Notes: generated by a model from the sequence alone, not told the origin. Positions 8,431 to 15,953 are shown, counted from the stretch's first letter. The stretch is 35,101 nt of DNA from Oscillospiraceae bacterium (GCA_017440925.1 JAFSAP010000031.1:1-35101); one strand, 5' to 3'. Numbers and translations are program-made.

Positions 8431-8477
8431 TTAACCGCATCTTAATCCGATTTCGATGTCTTTAACTGTATATTAAC
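8431..8477 (-). promoter_or_regulatory. Putative Pho box (paired 11-bp-spaced TTAA repeats)
   Basis: On the minus strand GTTAA occurs at 8477-8473 and 8466-8462, exactly 11 bp apart. ATTAA at 8446-8442 and GTTAA at 8435-8431 are again 11 bp apart. PhoP/PhoB sites are direct repeats with an 11-bp period, TTAACA-like in Firmicutes. The block lies just upstream of the -35 of a phosphate transporter gene. Regulation by PhoP is inferred. Confidence 0.5.
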
Positions 8478-8487
8478 CCAAATGCAG

Positions 8488-8526
8488 AGAAAAAACCTGC
8501 GAACAGGCATGTTCGCAGGTTTTGTT
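8488..8526 (-). terminator. Terminator of the pyruvate formate-lyase operon
   Basis: A 13-bp stem (8492-8504 with 8511-8523, AAAACCTGCGAAC/GTTCGCAGGTTTT) is followed by a T-run on the minus strand. It starts 3 bases past the stop of pflA and can also act on the plus strand. Confidence 0.9.
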
Positions 8527-8528
8527 TA

Positions 8529-9284
8529 TTATGCTTTTGCACGTTTCCGGATCTTCCAGTAAGCCGTCAGGATGATCTGTTTGGCGGTCATAGCCTGCTT
8601 TTTGGTGGCAGGCTCCACGCCTTCCAGGGGATAGGGGATATCCAGCTCCTTATATTTGCTGACACCCATGATATGGTAGGGCAGCACATCCAGGGCTTTC
8701 ACATTGGAAAGGGTCCCCAGGAATTCTCCCAGCCGGGTCAGAAGTTGGGGATCATCAGTGATACCCGGCACCACCACGTGGCGGATCCAGACGGGAATGT
8801 TTTTCTCGTCCAGATACCGGGCAAAGGCCAGAATGCCGGCATTGTCGTGGCCGGTCAGAACTTTGTGTCCGGCAGGATCAATGTGCTTGATGTCCAGCAT
8901 CACCAGATCTGTTACAGCCATCAGATCGTCCAGCTTCCGGTTGTATTCGGAAACTCCGGGCCGGTAGGTGACACCGGAGGTATCCAGGCAGGTGTGGATG
9001 CCGTTCTGCTTTGCCAGCTGAAACAGCTCCAGCAGGAAATCGATCTGCATCAGCGCCTCGCCACCGGTGACAGTGATGCCGCCGCTGGTGTAGAAGGCTT
9101 TGTTCCGTTCATACTCCCGGATCAGAGACTGGGCACTGCGGACAGAGCCGGAATTCATCTTCCAGGTATCCGGATTGTGGCAGTATTGGCACCGCATGGG
9201 ACAGCCCTGGAGAAAGATCACGAACCGGACGCCGGGGCCATCCACAGTGCCAAAGCTTTCTGTGGAATGGATATAGCCGTTCAT
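8529..9284 (-). CDS. pflA: Pyruvate formate-lyase activating enzyme (radical SAM)
   Basis: Radical-SAM activase that abstracts a hydrogen from the glycyl-radical glycine of pyruvate formate-lyase, 251 aa, the normal length. The [4Fe-4S]/SAM motif is CPMRCQYC (Cys28, Cys32, Cys35), followed by HNPDTW and the GGEALMQ SAM-binding segment. The N-terminal STESFGTVDGPGVRFVIFLQGC is the classic PflA signature. It starts 6 bases after the stop of the 80-aa glycyl-radical gene and is the last gene of the operon. Here the glycine it activates appears to sit on that small separate protein rather than on the 713-aa core. Confidence 0.95.
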   Translation of the reverse strand: MNGYIHSTESFGTVDGPGVRFVIFLQGCPMRCQYCHNPDTWKMNSGSVRSAQSLIREYERNKAFYTSGGITVTGGEALMQIDFLLELFQLAKQNGIHTCLDTSGVTYRPGVSEYNRKLDDLMAVTDLVMLDIKHIDPAGHKVLTGHDNAGILAFARYLDEKNIPVWIRHVVVPGITDDPQLLTRLGEFLGTLSNVKALDVLPYHIMGVSKYKELDIPYPLEGVEPATKKQAMTAKQIILTAYWKIRKRAKA

Positions 9285-9290
9285 AGCGCC

Positions 9291-9533
9291 TTAGATCTTC
9301 TCGTGGAAGGTACGGGAGATGACTTCGTCCTGCTGCTCCTTGGTCAGCTTGACAAAGTTGACAGCGTAGCCGCTGACGCGGATGGTCAGCTGGGGATATT
9401 TTTCAGGATGTGCCTGGGCATCCAGCAGGGTTTCCTTGCTGAACACATTGACATTCAGATGATGGCCGCGCTTTTCTACATAGCCATCCAGCAGGGAAAC
9501 CAGATTGTCGATCTGCTTTTCGGTAGCTTTCAT
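9291..9533 (-). CDS. Stand-alone glycyl-radical domain subunit (C-terminal part of pyruvate formate-lyase)
   Basis: 80-aa protein equivalent to the C-terminal glycyl-radical domain of PFL. It has HHLNVNV (24-30), then [15 protein letters not shown] with the radical glycine at Gly55, and ends [14 protein letters not shown]. Gly55 is 25 residues from the C-terminus, the same distance as Gly734 in the 759-aa E. coli enzyme. It has its own AAGGAGG ribosome binding site and an ATG at 9533, 137 bases after the stop of the core gene. YfiD/GrcA is a comparable small protein, but it repairs an intact PFL. Here the adjacent core lacks this domain, so the small protein is probably an obligate subunit. 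That requirement is inferred. Confidence 0.9.
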   Translation of the reverse strand: MKATEKQIDNLVSLLDGYVEKRGHHLNVNVFSKETLLDAQAHPEKYPQLTIRVSGYAVNFVKLTKEQQDEVISRTFHEKI

Positions 9534-9572
9534 AGTAAGTTTCCTCCTTATGGGAATTCAGGGTATCTCTTG

Positions 9573-9662
9573 CCTCTCCCTTTGGGACTTAGTGGCCGTT
9601 GCAGCGAAGCAGCTTACGGACACTTAGTGCAAAGCGGAGGTGCCCCGCAGGGGCGGAGAGGG
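9573..9662. repeat. Structured intergenic repeat-like element between PFL core and radical-domain genes
   Basis: Bounded by inverted CCTCTCC (9573-9579) and GGAGAGG (9655-9661). Inside are a direct ACTTAGTG repeat and a GCCCC/GGGGC hairpin. The CCTCTCCCTTTGGG...GGAGAGGG architecture resembles palindromic elements scattered through gut Clostridia genomes. Copy number cannot be seen from one window. Confidence 0.45.
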
Positions 9663-9670
9663 TATTTGCT

Positions 9671-11812
9671 TTATTCGCCGTCCAGACCTTCGAACAGGGT
9701 GGGAACGGCAGCGCAGGAGTTGCACTCCAGCTCATCGGGCTCCAGACCCAGATCGCTCAGTTCCATGCCCAGATCACCGAAGTCGCCCATGAACAGGTCA
9801 TCGTCCTTGCCCAGAGCGCCGGGAATGATGGAGAAGGTGTTGGAGATGCCGTCCTGTGCATCCTTGAAGCTGAGCTTTGCCACGGAAGCCAGAGAAGCAA
9901 TGGCACCATGGGTATCACGGCGGTGCATGGGGTTGGCACCGGGGGCGAAGGCCTCGCCCTTCTTGCGGCCGTCGGGGGTGGAACCGGTGGCCTTACCGTA
10001 GACCACATTGGATGTGATGGTCAGAATGGAGGTGGTGGGGATGGAGTCGCGGTAGGTGTGGTTCCTGCGGATATGCTCCATGAACTTATGCAGGATCATA
10101 TTAGCCAGAGCGTCCACACGGTCATCGTCGTTGCCGTACTTGGGGAAGTCGCCTTCCACTTCGTAGTCTACAGCCAGACCGTTTTCGTCACGGATGACCT
10201 TAACCTTGGCATACTTGATGGCGGACAGGGAGTCGGCCACAACGGACAGGCCGGCAATACCGGTGGCGAACCAGCGGGTGACCTTCTTGTCGTGGAGAGC
10301 CATCTGGATCTTTTCGTAGCAGTACTTGTCATGCATATAGTGGATGACGTTCAGGGTGTTGACGTAGACCTTGCACAGCCATTCCATCATAGCGTCGAAA
10401 CGCTCCATGACTTCGTCGTAGTCCAGATATTCGGAGGTGATGGGACGGTACTTGGGGCCAACCTGCTTCTTGGAGACTTCGTCCACACCGCCGTTGATGG
10501 CGTACAGCAGGCACTTGGCCAGGTTTGCACGGGCACCGAAGAACTGCATTTCCTTACCCAGACGCATGGAGGAGACACAGCAGGCAATGGCGTAGTCATC
10601 GCCGTGGGTGTAGCGCATCAGATCGTCATTTTCGTACTGCAGGGAGGAAGTCTCGATGGAGACCTTGGCGCAGTAACGCTTGAAGTTCTGGGGCAGGCGG
10701 GTGGACCACAGAACGGTGAGGTTAGGCTCGGGGCTGGGTCCCAGGTTATACAGAGTGTGCAGGTAACGGTAGGTCATCTTGGTGACGAAGTGCTTGCCGC
10801 AGGTGCCCACACCGGCCAGGGACTCGGTGACCCACTGGGGATCGCCGGAGAACAGGGCGTTGTATTCGGGGGTACGGGCGAACTTGATGAGGCGCAGCTT
10901 CATGATGAAGTGGTCAACCATTTCCTGGATCTGCTCTTCGGTAAAGACACCGTTGCGCAGGTCACGCTCTGCGTAGATATCCAGGAAGGTGGAAGTACGG
11001 CCCAGGGACATGGCGGCGCCGTTCTGCTCCTTGACGGCAGCCAGGTAGCCGAAGTACAGCCACTGGATGGCTTCCTGCACATTCTTGGCAGGCTGGGAAA
11101 TATCAAAGCCATAGGAAGCAGCCATCTTCTTCAGATCCTTCAGCGCACGGATCTGCTCGGACAGTTCCTCGCGGTCCCGGATGACATCAGCATACATGGC
11201 GGAGTCGGTACGGTTCTTCTGCTCTTCCTTGTCAGCGATCAGGAAGTCAACACCGTACAGGGAAACACGGCGGTAGTCACCGATGATGCGGCCGCGGCCG
11301 TAGGCATCGGGAAGACCGGTGATAATGTGGCTGGAACGGCAGGCCCGCATTTCAGGGGTGTATGCATCGAAGACACCGGCATTGTGGGTCTTGCGGTGAA
11401 CGGTGAAGAATTCCTTGACCTCGGGATCCATGGTGTAGCCGTTATCGGCGCAGGCCTTTTCTGCCATGCGGACACCGCCGTAGGGCATCATAGCCCGCTT
11501 GAAGGGCTTGTCCGTCTGGAAACCGACGATCTTTTCCTTGTCTTTGTTCAGATAGCCTGGGCCATGAGAGGTGATGGTGGAAATCACATGGGTGTCCATG
11601 TCCAGAACGCCGCCGGCTTCCCGCTCCTGACGGGTCAGATCCATGACCTGATCCCACAGATCCAGGGTATTCTGGGTGGGGCCAGCCAGGAAGGATTCGT
11701 CGCCATCGTACATGGTGAAATTGTGCCGGATAAAGCTTCTCAGATCAATCTCGCGAACCCAGCTGCCTTCACGGAAGCCGAGCCAGCCTTCATAGGGATA
11801 CTGGTTTTCCAT
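9671..11812 (-). CDS. pflB: Pyruvate formate-lyase catalytic core lacking the glycyl-radical domain
   Basis: Converts pyruvate plus CoA to acetyl-CoA plus formate; 713 aa. It carries the catalytic cysteine pair Cys411-Cys412 in [35 protein letters not shown], and the late core up to [18 protein letters not shown]. At that point normal PFL continues into the glycyl-radical domain. This protein instead ends in an acidic tail of about 40 residues ([17 protein letters not shown]..., FEGLDGE). The missing domain is the next gene (9291-9533). AAGGAG lies 9 bases before the ATG at 11812, and a good promoter is upstream. All core residues appear intact, so this is not a decayed copy. The tail could help dock the small subunit, which is inferred. 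Confidence 0.92.
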   Translation of the reverse strand: MENQYPYEGWLGFREGSWVREIDLRSFIRHNFTMYDGDESFLAGPTQNTLDLWDQVMDLTRQEREAGGVLDMDTHVISTITSHGPGYLNKDKEKIVGFQTDKPFKRAMMPYGGVRMAEKACADNGYTMDPEVKEFFTVHRKTHNAGVFDAYTPEMRACRSSHIITGLPDAYGRGRIIGDYRRVSLYGVDFLIADKEEQKNRTDSAMYADVIRDREELSEQIRALKDLKKMAASYGFDISQPAKNVQEAIQWLYFGYLAAVKEQNGAAMSLGRTSTFLDIYAERDLRNGVFTEEQIQEMVDHFIMKLRLIKFARTPEYNALFSGDPQWVTESLAGVGTCGKHFVTKMTYRYLHTLYNLGPSPEPNLTVLWSTRLPQNFKRYCAKVSIETSSLQYENDDLMRYTHGDDYAIACCVSSMRLGKEMQFFGARANLAKCLLYAINGGVDEVSKKQVGPKYRPITSEYLDYDEVMERFDAMMEWLCKVYVNTLNVIHYMHDKYCYEKIQMALHDKKVTRWFATGIAGLSVVADSLSAIKYAKVKVIRDENGLAVDYEVEGDFPKYGNDDDRVDALANMILHKFMEHIRRNHTYRDSIPTTSILTITSNVVYGKATGSTPDGRKKGEAFAPGANPMHRRDTHGAIASLASVAKLSFKDAQDGISNTFSIIPGALGKDDDLFMGDFGDLGMELSDLGLEPDELECNSCAAVPTLFEGLDGE

Positions 11813-11865
11813 AAACGATCACTCCTTGAAATAATTGGTTAGCATTGGGTAACTTTCTGGACTCC

Positions 11866-11893
11866 AGTATAGCATGTCTGCCGGGAAAGTCAA
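11866..11893 (-). promoter_or_regulatory. Promoter of the pyruvate formate-lyase operon
   Basis: Minus-strand TTGACT (11893-11888), 16-bp spacer, TATACT (11871-11866), with TG-C before the -10. It lies about 50 bases before the pflB start. Confidence 0.75.
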
Positions 11894-12118
11894 TGGCAGA
11901 TCTTTCCAATACATACCGGGGCGGGAAGAACCCACTGCCATACAGAATGGATGATAATACTATACCATAGGATTGCTGGAAAAAGAAGAGAAAAGATTAA
12001 AATTTATTTTTTAGGATGATATATGTATTTATAGGAAAAAGGAAAAGAGAGTTCCTTCCGAAAGAGCGGCGGATTTCGGGATATCCGGTAAAATCCGGTT
12101 CAGAAAGGGAGGGTATAA
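11894..12118. other. Intergenic region between the pfl promoter and the permease operon terminator
   Basis: This AT-rich stretch holds no credible gene. It includes a TATAGT-like -10 on the minus strand near 11960 without a good -35, and a direct repeat of ATCCGGT spaced by 3 bases near 12080-12100. I see no known RNA motif in it. Confidence 0.5.
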
Positions 12119-12154
12119 CCAAAATCACCGAAGCGTCCGCTTCGGTGATTTTGA
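12119..12154 (-). terminator. Terminator of the ArsR-permease operon
   Basis: A perfect 14-bp stem (12121-12134 with 12139-12152, loop GTCC) with AAAA/TTTT ends. It lies directly after the permease stop codon on the minus strand. Confidence 0.85.
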
Positions 12155-13156
12155 TTACAGCAGAAAAACAGACAGGAAATTAAAGATATACCCCACGATA
12201 ACGATGCCCGCGGTGCAGATGCCGGCAAACAGGGCCAGAAGCCTGGGCTTGATGGCTTTGCCCAGCATTACCATGGAGGGCAGGGAAAGGGTGGTGACGG
12301 CCATCATAAAGCTCAGCACCACGCCCAGCTGGGCGCCTTTTGCCAGCAGGGATTCGGCAATGGGAATGGTTCCGAAAATATCAGCGTACATGGGAACGCC
12401 GGCAACGGTAGCCAGGATCACACCGAAGGGATTGCCGCTGCCCAGAAACCCCACAATAAAATCCTCCGGGATCCAGTTGTGGATCAGGGCGCCGATACCC
12501 ACGCCAAGCAAAATATAGGGGAACACCTTCCGGAAGGTACGGATCACCTGGTCTTTGGCATACACCAGCCGGTCAGCCTGGGAAAGGGCAGGGGAGGCGA
12601 TGTCCACAGCTCCGGCTTCCAGGATGAAGGATTCCACATAGCGTTCCATCTTTAACCGCTGGATCAATGTGCCGCCCAGCACCGCGATGACCAGTCCCAG
12701 CAGGACATAAACAGCAGCGATCTTTGCGCCGAAAATGCTGGCCAGCAGCACCAGACTGCCCAGATCGACCATTGGGGAAGAGATCAGAAAGGAAAAGGTG
12801 ACACCCAGCGGCAGTCCTGCCCCGGTAAAGCCCATGAAAAGAGGGATGGAGGAGCAGGAGCAGAAGGGCGTTACCGTTCCCAGCAGAGCGGCAACGGTAT
12901 TGGCCCGAATGCCATGAAAACGGCCCAGGATCCGCTTGCTACGCTCCGGAGGAAAATAACTCTGGATATAGGAGATCAGGAAGATCAGCGTGCACAGCAG
13001 AATGGTGATTTTGACAACATCATAAAGGAAAAAATGCAGGCTTCCGCCCAGCCGGGTGGAAATGTCCAGCCCCAGGGCAGACAGGCTGCTGCCCACAAGG
13101 TCATGAAGCCACTTCATGCCAAGGAGCTGCTTCTGTAAAAAGTTCCAAAGGGTCAT
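12155..13156 (-). CDS. ArsP/DUF318-family permease (putative metal or metalloid exporter)
   Basis: Integral membrane protein of the permease family that includes ArsP (organoarsenical efflux) and related metal exporters, 333 aa with about eight to ten hydrophobic segments. The family's hallmark Cys motif TPFCSCSSIPLF is present (Cys99, Cys101) in a membrane segment, with a matching second-half motif GVPMYADIFGTIPIAE. It is the last gene of a three-gene operon with a CPDC mini-thioredoxin (10 bases upstream) and an ArsR-COG0523 fusion. An ArsR operator at the front of the operon supports a role in metal or metalloid efflux. Arsenic is a reasonable guess but the substrate is not shown by the sequence. 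Confidence 0.85.
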   Translation of the reverse strand: MTLWNFLQKQLLGMKWLHDLVGSSLSALGLDISTRLGGSLHFFLYDVVKITILLCTLIFLISYIQSYFPPERSKRILGRFHGIRANTVAALLGTVTPFCSCSSIPLFMGFTGAGLPLGVTFSFLISSPMVDLGSLVLLASIFGAKIAAVYVLLGLVIAVLGGTLIQRLKMERYVESFILEAGAVDIASPALSQADRLVYAKDQVIRTFRKVFPYILLGVGIGALIHNWIPEDFIVGFLGSGNPFGVILATVAGVPMYADIFGTIPIAESLLAKGAQLGVVLSFMMAVTTLSLPSMVMLGKAIKPRLLALFAGICTAGIVIVGYIFNFLSVFLL

Positions 13157-13166
13157 AGGCGATCCC

Positions 13167-13406
13167 TCAACTGTGTTTTTTCAGCAGCTTTACGATCTCT
13201 TTCTGGCTGGCCACTTTGCCAGAAACCACCAGCTTCCCATCAATCATCAGACTGGGAGCAGACATGACGCCCAGCTTTACGATCTCAATGAGGTCGCCGA
13301 TCTTCTCCACCTCTGCCGCAATGCCCAGCTCTGCCAGGGCGGCCTGGGTGTTGTCATACAGGCGGCTGCAGTCCGGGCAGCCGGAGCCGATGATTTTGAT
13401 GTTCAT
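13167..13406 (-). CDS. Small thioredoxin-like redox-active disulfide protein (CPDC)
   Basis: 79-aa single-domain thioredoxin fold (Thioredoxin_3 / redox-active disulfide protein 2 family). It begins MNIKIIGSGC with the redox motif Cys10-Pro-Asp-Cys13 and contains the cis-proline segment SAPSLMIDGKLVVSG. It has no signal peptide, so it is cytoplasmic. The family is repeatedly found beside ArsP/DUF318 permeases and ArsR regulators, as here. It may reduce or carry a thiol-bound metal or metalloid for the permease; this role is inferred. SD AGGAGG lies 6 bases before its ATG, and it sits 11 bases after the stop of the fusion gene. Confidence 0.88.
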   Translation of the reverse strand: MNIKIIGSGCPDCSRLYDNTQAALAELGIAAEVEKIGDLIEIVKLGVMSAPSLMIDGKLVVSGKVASQKEIVKLLKKHS

Positions 13407-13417
13407 AGGTCTCCTCC

Positions 13418-14695
13418 TTAATTTTTCAGCTTCATGGGCAGCCCCACATGGGTCTGCCAGGCGGTCATGATCTCCTTGATGACGGCAGGGCCGATCTTGG
13501 AGATGAATACCAGCTGGGATTTTTCGGCAGGTTCGCAGGGCTTGAAATCGATGGTGCTGCCCACCACATCCACCTGCATCCAGCCCTGGCCTGCAATGCG
13601 GAAGAACCCCTTGGAACGGTAGATGCTGGGGATAAGGGGCTGGAAGAAGGCCACCAGCTTATCCTGCGCAACCTCCCCATCAAAGTCCATGAACAGGGTC
13701 TTGGGCTTGTTTTCCTTTAAGTTGAGGGATTCCTCACCCTCTGCCCACTGGTACAGCAGCAGATCTTTCTGCAGGAAATCCATGGGAAGCGCACCCATTT
13801 TGCTCTCTTCCAGCAGACAGATGGGATTGATGGCGCGGATCTTCTCCGTAATGGCTTGCATCTGTTCAGGATCCACCAGGTCGCTCTTGGTGATGGCGGC
13901 CAGATGGCAGTGCTTCAGCTGGCGGTTGACAGTTTCTTCGTCCTCCACCTGCTGCAGGAAGTGCAGGGCATCCACCATGCACAGTACGCCCCGAAAGTCA
14001 AATTCCTTACCGGAGGCAATCTTGGCAGCATTCAGAATTTCTTCCACATTGGAGGGATCGCCCAGACCGGAGCTTTCCACAAACAGGTATTCAAAATCCT
14101 GCTGGGCCATTTCGCTGAGGGCAGCCACAAAGCTCAGTTTCAGACAAGAGCAGAAGATGCTGCCCCGGGTGATCTCGATCATCTGGATATCGTCATTGCG
14201 CAGAATGTCGCCGTCGATGCTCAGTTTGCCGAATTCGTTCTGGATGATGCCAACCCGGTGGCCTTTCAGATGTTCCAGAATTTTCAGCAGCAGGGTGGTC
14301 TTGCCGGAACCCAGAAATCCGGTGAGGACATAGAGCTTGGTGTTCATGGAAATGCACTCCTTTTTGGTTTCAATTTCTGTTTTGGGTGTGCAGGCAGGGC
14401 AGGCAGTTGCAGCTTCCTGCACGGTGGTGATCTCTTTCAGCAGGGCCAGGGCTGCCTGACTGCCCTGGGGATCGATGCTGTAGTGGGTCCATTTGCCCAC
14501 TTCACGGCCCCGGACGATGCCGGATTCGCAGAGGATCTTCATATGGTAAGAAAGGGTGGACTGGGCCATGCCGGTGCCCTCGATCAGTTTGCAGGCACAC
14601 TGCTCGCCCTGCTGCAGCAGTTCCAGTATTTTCTGCCGCCGCTCGTCGCAGAAAGCTTTGAATACCTTGGCCCGCTGCTCATAAATATCAGCCAT
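13418..14695 (-). CDS. ArsR-family regulator fused to COG0523 (CobW/P47K-type) metallochaperone GTPase
   Basis: 425-aa two-part protein. Residues 1-90 are an ArsR/SmtB winged helix, with Cys33-Ala-Cys35 in the position of the ArsR metal-binding CxC and MAQSTLSYHMKIL as recognition helix. A linker with CPAC (99-102) follows. From Met117 it is a complete COG0523 GTPase: GFLGSGKTTLL Walker A, NEFG switch, FCSC (Cys182, Cys184) in place of the usual CxCC, ESSGLGDP, TKSD, and a C-terminal CobW domain. No stop codon separates the parts. An AAGGAG lies 9 bases before Met117 (ATG at 14347), so a free GTPase may also be made. It probably couples metal sensing, repression and metal delivery; this is inferred. 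Confidence 0.88.
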   Translation of the reverse strand: MADIYEQRAKVFKAFCDERRQKILELLQQGEQCACKLIEGTGMAQSTLSYHMKILCESGIVRGREVGKWTHYSIDPQGSQAALALLKEITTVQEAATACPACTPKTEIETKKECISMNTKLYVLTGFLGSGKTTLLLKILEHLKGHRVGIIQNEFGKLSIDGDILRNDDIQMIEITRGSIFCSCLKLSFVAALSEMAQQDFEYLFVESSGLGDPSNVEEILNAAKIASGKEFDFRGVLCMVDALHFLQQVEDEETVNRQLKHCHLAAITKSDLVDPEQMQAITEKIRAINPICLLEESKMGALPMDFLQKDLLLYQWAEGEESLNLKENKPKTLFMDFDGEVAQDKLVAFFQPLIPSIYRSKGFFRIAGQGWMQVDVVGSTIDFKPCEPAEKSQLVFISKIGPAVIKEIMTAWQTHVGLPMKLKN

Positions 14696-14705
14696 GCCAT
14701 CACCT

Positions 14706-14727
14706 CAAATCAAGTTTTCTTGATTTG
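14706..14727. promoter_or_regulatory. ArsR-type operator
   Basis: Perfect 9-bp inverted repeat (14706-14714 with 14719-14727, spacer TTTT) containing ATCAA-N6-TTGAT, the known ArsR-family operator pattern. It lies directly between the -10 and the start codon of the ArsR fusion gene, so autorepression is likely. Confidence 0.85.
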
Positions 14728-14756
14728 AATATAACAATCAAATCGAAAAAAGTCAA
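14728..14756 (-). promoter_or_regulatory. Promoter of the ArsR-COG0523 operon
   Basis: Minus-strand TTGACT (14756-14751), 17-bp spacer, TATATT (14733-14728). The ArsR operator abuts the -10, an ideal place to block transcription. Confidence 0.82.
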
Positions 14757-14802
14757 TATGAAAAAGAAAGTTTCTCTGAAAACGAAAACCGGGATTCCTG
14801 GC

Positions 14803-14831
14803 TTCCAGTTTCGGATGAAACCTGTTATAAT
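14803..14831 (+). promoter_or_regulatory. Promoter of the RCC1-repeat gene (extended -10)
   Basis: Perfect TATAAT at 14826-14831 preceded by TG at 14823 (extended -10), with a weak -35 (TTCCAG) at 17-bp spacing. It lies 46 bases before the start codon. Confidence 0.62.
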
Positions 14832-14877
14832 CAGTAATATAACAGCCCGGTAAGGGCGAACCAAGGGAGGACATCAT

Positions 14878-15816
14878 ATGCGCCGCAGAATATTGGCAAT
14901 GGTATTGTCTGCTGTTGTTTTGCTGACATCGTTTGGTGTGGTGCCGCAGGTGCATGCAGCAGATTACAAGGCAAGCAATCTTTCCCTGCTGGAGAAACTC
15001 CAGAGGCTTACAAGGAAGCTGGATTCCCAGCAAAACAGACTGGCGTCTGGTGAGTATCATAATGTCTATGTAAAAGATGATGGAACGGTCATTGCAGCGG
15101 GAAGTACAAAGGATGGCCGGTGCAAGGTCGGCAAATGGGAGGATATCATCGCTGTCAGTGCCTGCAACCACACCGTTGGCTTAAAGTCAGACGGCACTGT
15201 GGTGGCCACAGGCCAGAACGGCAGCAACCAGTGCAATGTTTCCAAGTGGAAAGATATTGTCGGTATCGCTGTCGGTCAGAAGCATACCCTGGGTCTGAAA
15301 TCCGATGGTACCGTTGTAGCAGTGGGCAATAATAAAAACAGCCAGTTGGATGTGAAAAAGTGGAAGAATATCATCGCCGTGGCTGCCGGCGGCAAGACCT
15401 CCTATGGTCTGAAATCAGACGGAACAGTGGTCGTTGCCGGTTCCAATTCCAACAAGCAGAAAAATGCCACCAAATGGAAGGATATCACCCAGATCGCGGC
15501 AGGACACCTGCACGCTGTGGGTCTGAAAGAGGATGGAACGGTTGTGGCGGTGGGCAGCAACGGCTATGGCCAGTGCAATGTGAGCAAATGGAAGGATATC
15601 GTCGCTGTCAGCGCCGGCTATTATTTCACCCTTGGACTGAAATCCGACGGTACCGTTGTTTCCACAGGTGACAACCGCATGAAACAGTGCAACACCAAGA
15701 AGTGGAAGGACATTGTTGCCATTGCCGGCGGTACATACCATGCCATCGGTGTGGATTCCAACGGAAAGTTCTATTTCTCCGGAAACAAGGGCTACGGCCA
15801 GCGGGAAATGGAGTAA
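14878..15816 (+). CDS. Secreted RCC1-repeat (beta-propeller) protein
   Basis: 312-aa exported protein. Residues 1-28 are a signal peptide (MRRR, hydrophobic core, VHA-AD cleavage site). After a short Lys-rich segment there are about seven tandem repeats of roughly 38 residues on the pattern HxxGLKSDGTVVAxGxNxxxQCNVxKWKDIVAVxAG. This is the RCC1/alpha-tubulin-suppressor repeat that forms a seven-bladed propeller. The last blade is short and ends at GYGQREME. No LPXTG or membrane anchor is seen, so it is probably released. Such proteins are frequent in gut Firmicutes and usually of unknown function; ligand or protein binding is a guess. It is a single-gene unit with its own promoter. Confidence 0.85.
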   Translation: MRRRILAMVLSAVVLLTSFGVVPQVHAADYKASNLSLLEKLQRLTRKLDSQQNRLASGEYHNVYVKDDGTVIAAGSTKDGRCKVGKWEDIIAVSACNHTVGLKSDGTVVATGQNGSNQCNVSKWKDIVGIAVGQKHTLGLKSDGTVVAVGNNKNSQLDVKKWKNIIAVAAGGKTSYGLKSDGTVVVAGSNSNKQKNATKWKDITQIAAGHLHAVGLKEDGTVVAVGSNGYGQCNVSKWKDIVAVSAGYYFTLGLKSDGTVVSTGDNRMKQCNTKKWKDIVAIAGGTYHAIGVDSNGKFYFSGNKGYGQREME

Positions 15817-15841
15817 GGGAAATATTCAGCATCTGCTAAAA

Positions 15842-15873
15842 AGGGTCTGTTGCGAAATGCCGCAACAGACCCT
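15842..15873 (-). terminator. Hairpin terminator, mainly for the minus-strand gene
   Basis: Perfect 13-bp stem (15842-15854 with 15861-15873). A T-run follows the stem only on the minus strand, so it most likely terminates the 15958-16497 gene. It also lies 26 bases past the RCC1-repeat gene. Confidence 0.72.
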
Positions 15874-15903
15874 AAAATTATGGCTTTGTCTATCTCCTGC
15901 TGA

Positions 15904-15953
15904 TGTAGGGGCGGCCATTGGCCGCCCGCGGGTAACGAATAGTCGCACCTACA
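15904..15953. repeat. Palindromic intergenic repeat (REP-like, TGTAGG...CCTACA)
   Basis: A 50-base element with near-perfect terminal inverted repeats (TGTAGGGGCG / CGCACCTACA, 9 of 10) enclosing a strong GGGCGGCCA/TGGCCGCCC hairpin. Elements of this shape are recurrent between genes in gut Clostridia. Only one copy is visible here, so the repeat call rests on recognition of the pattern. Confidence 0.55.

Noticed and set aside
9291-9670. PFL split as a simple frameshift or sequencing error
   Set aside because: The parts are separated by 137 bases containing a structured element. The core has a distinct acidic tail, and the small gene has its own AAGGAGG and ATG, so one or two base changes would not restore a single frame.
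9599-11842. 747-codon plus-strand open frame opposite pflB
   Set aside because: Shadow of the pflB codon pattern; no ribosome binding site, and a Val/Gly/His-rich translation without domains.
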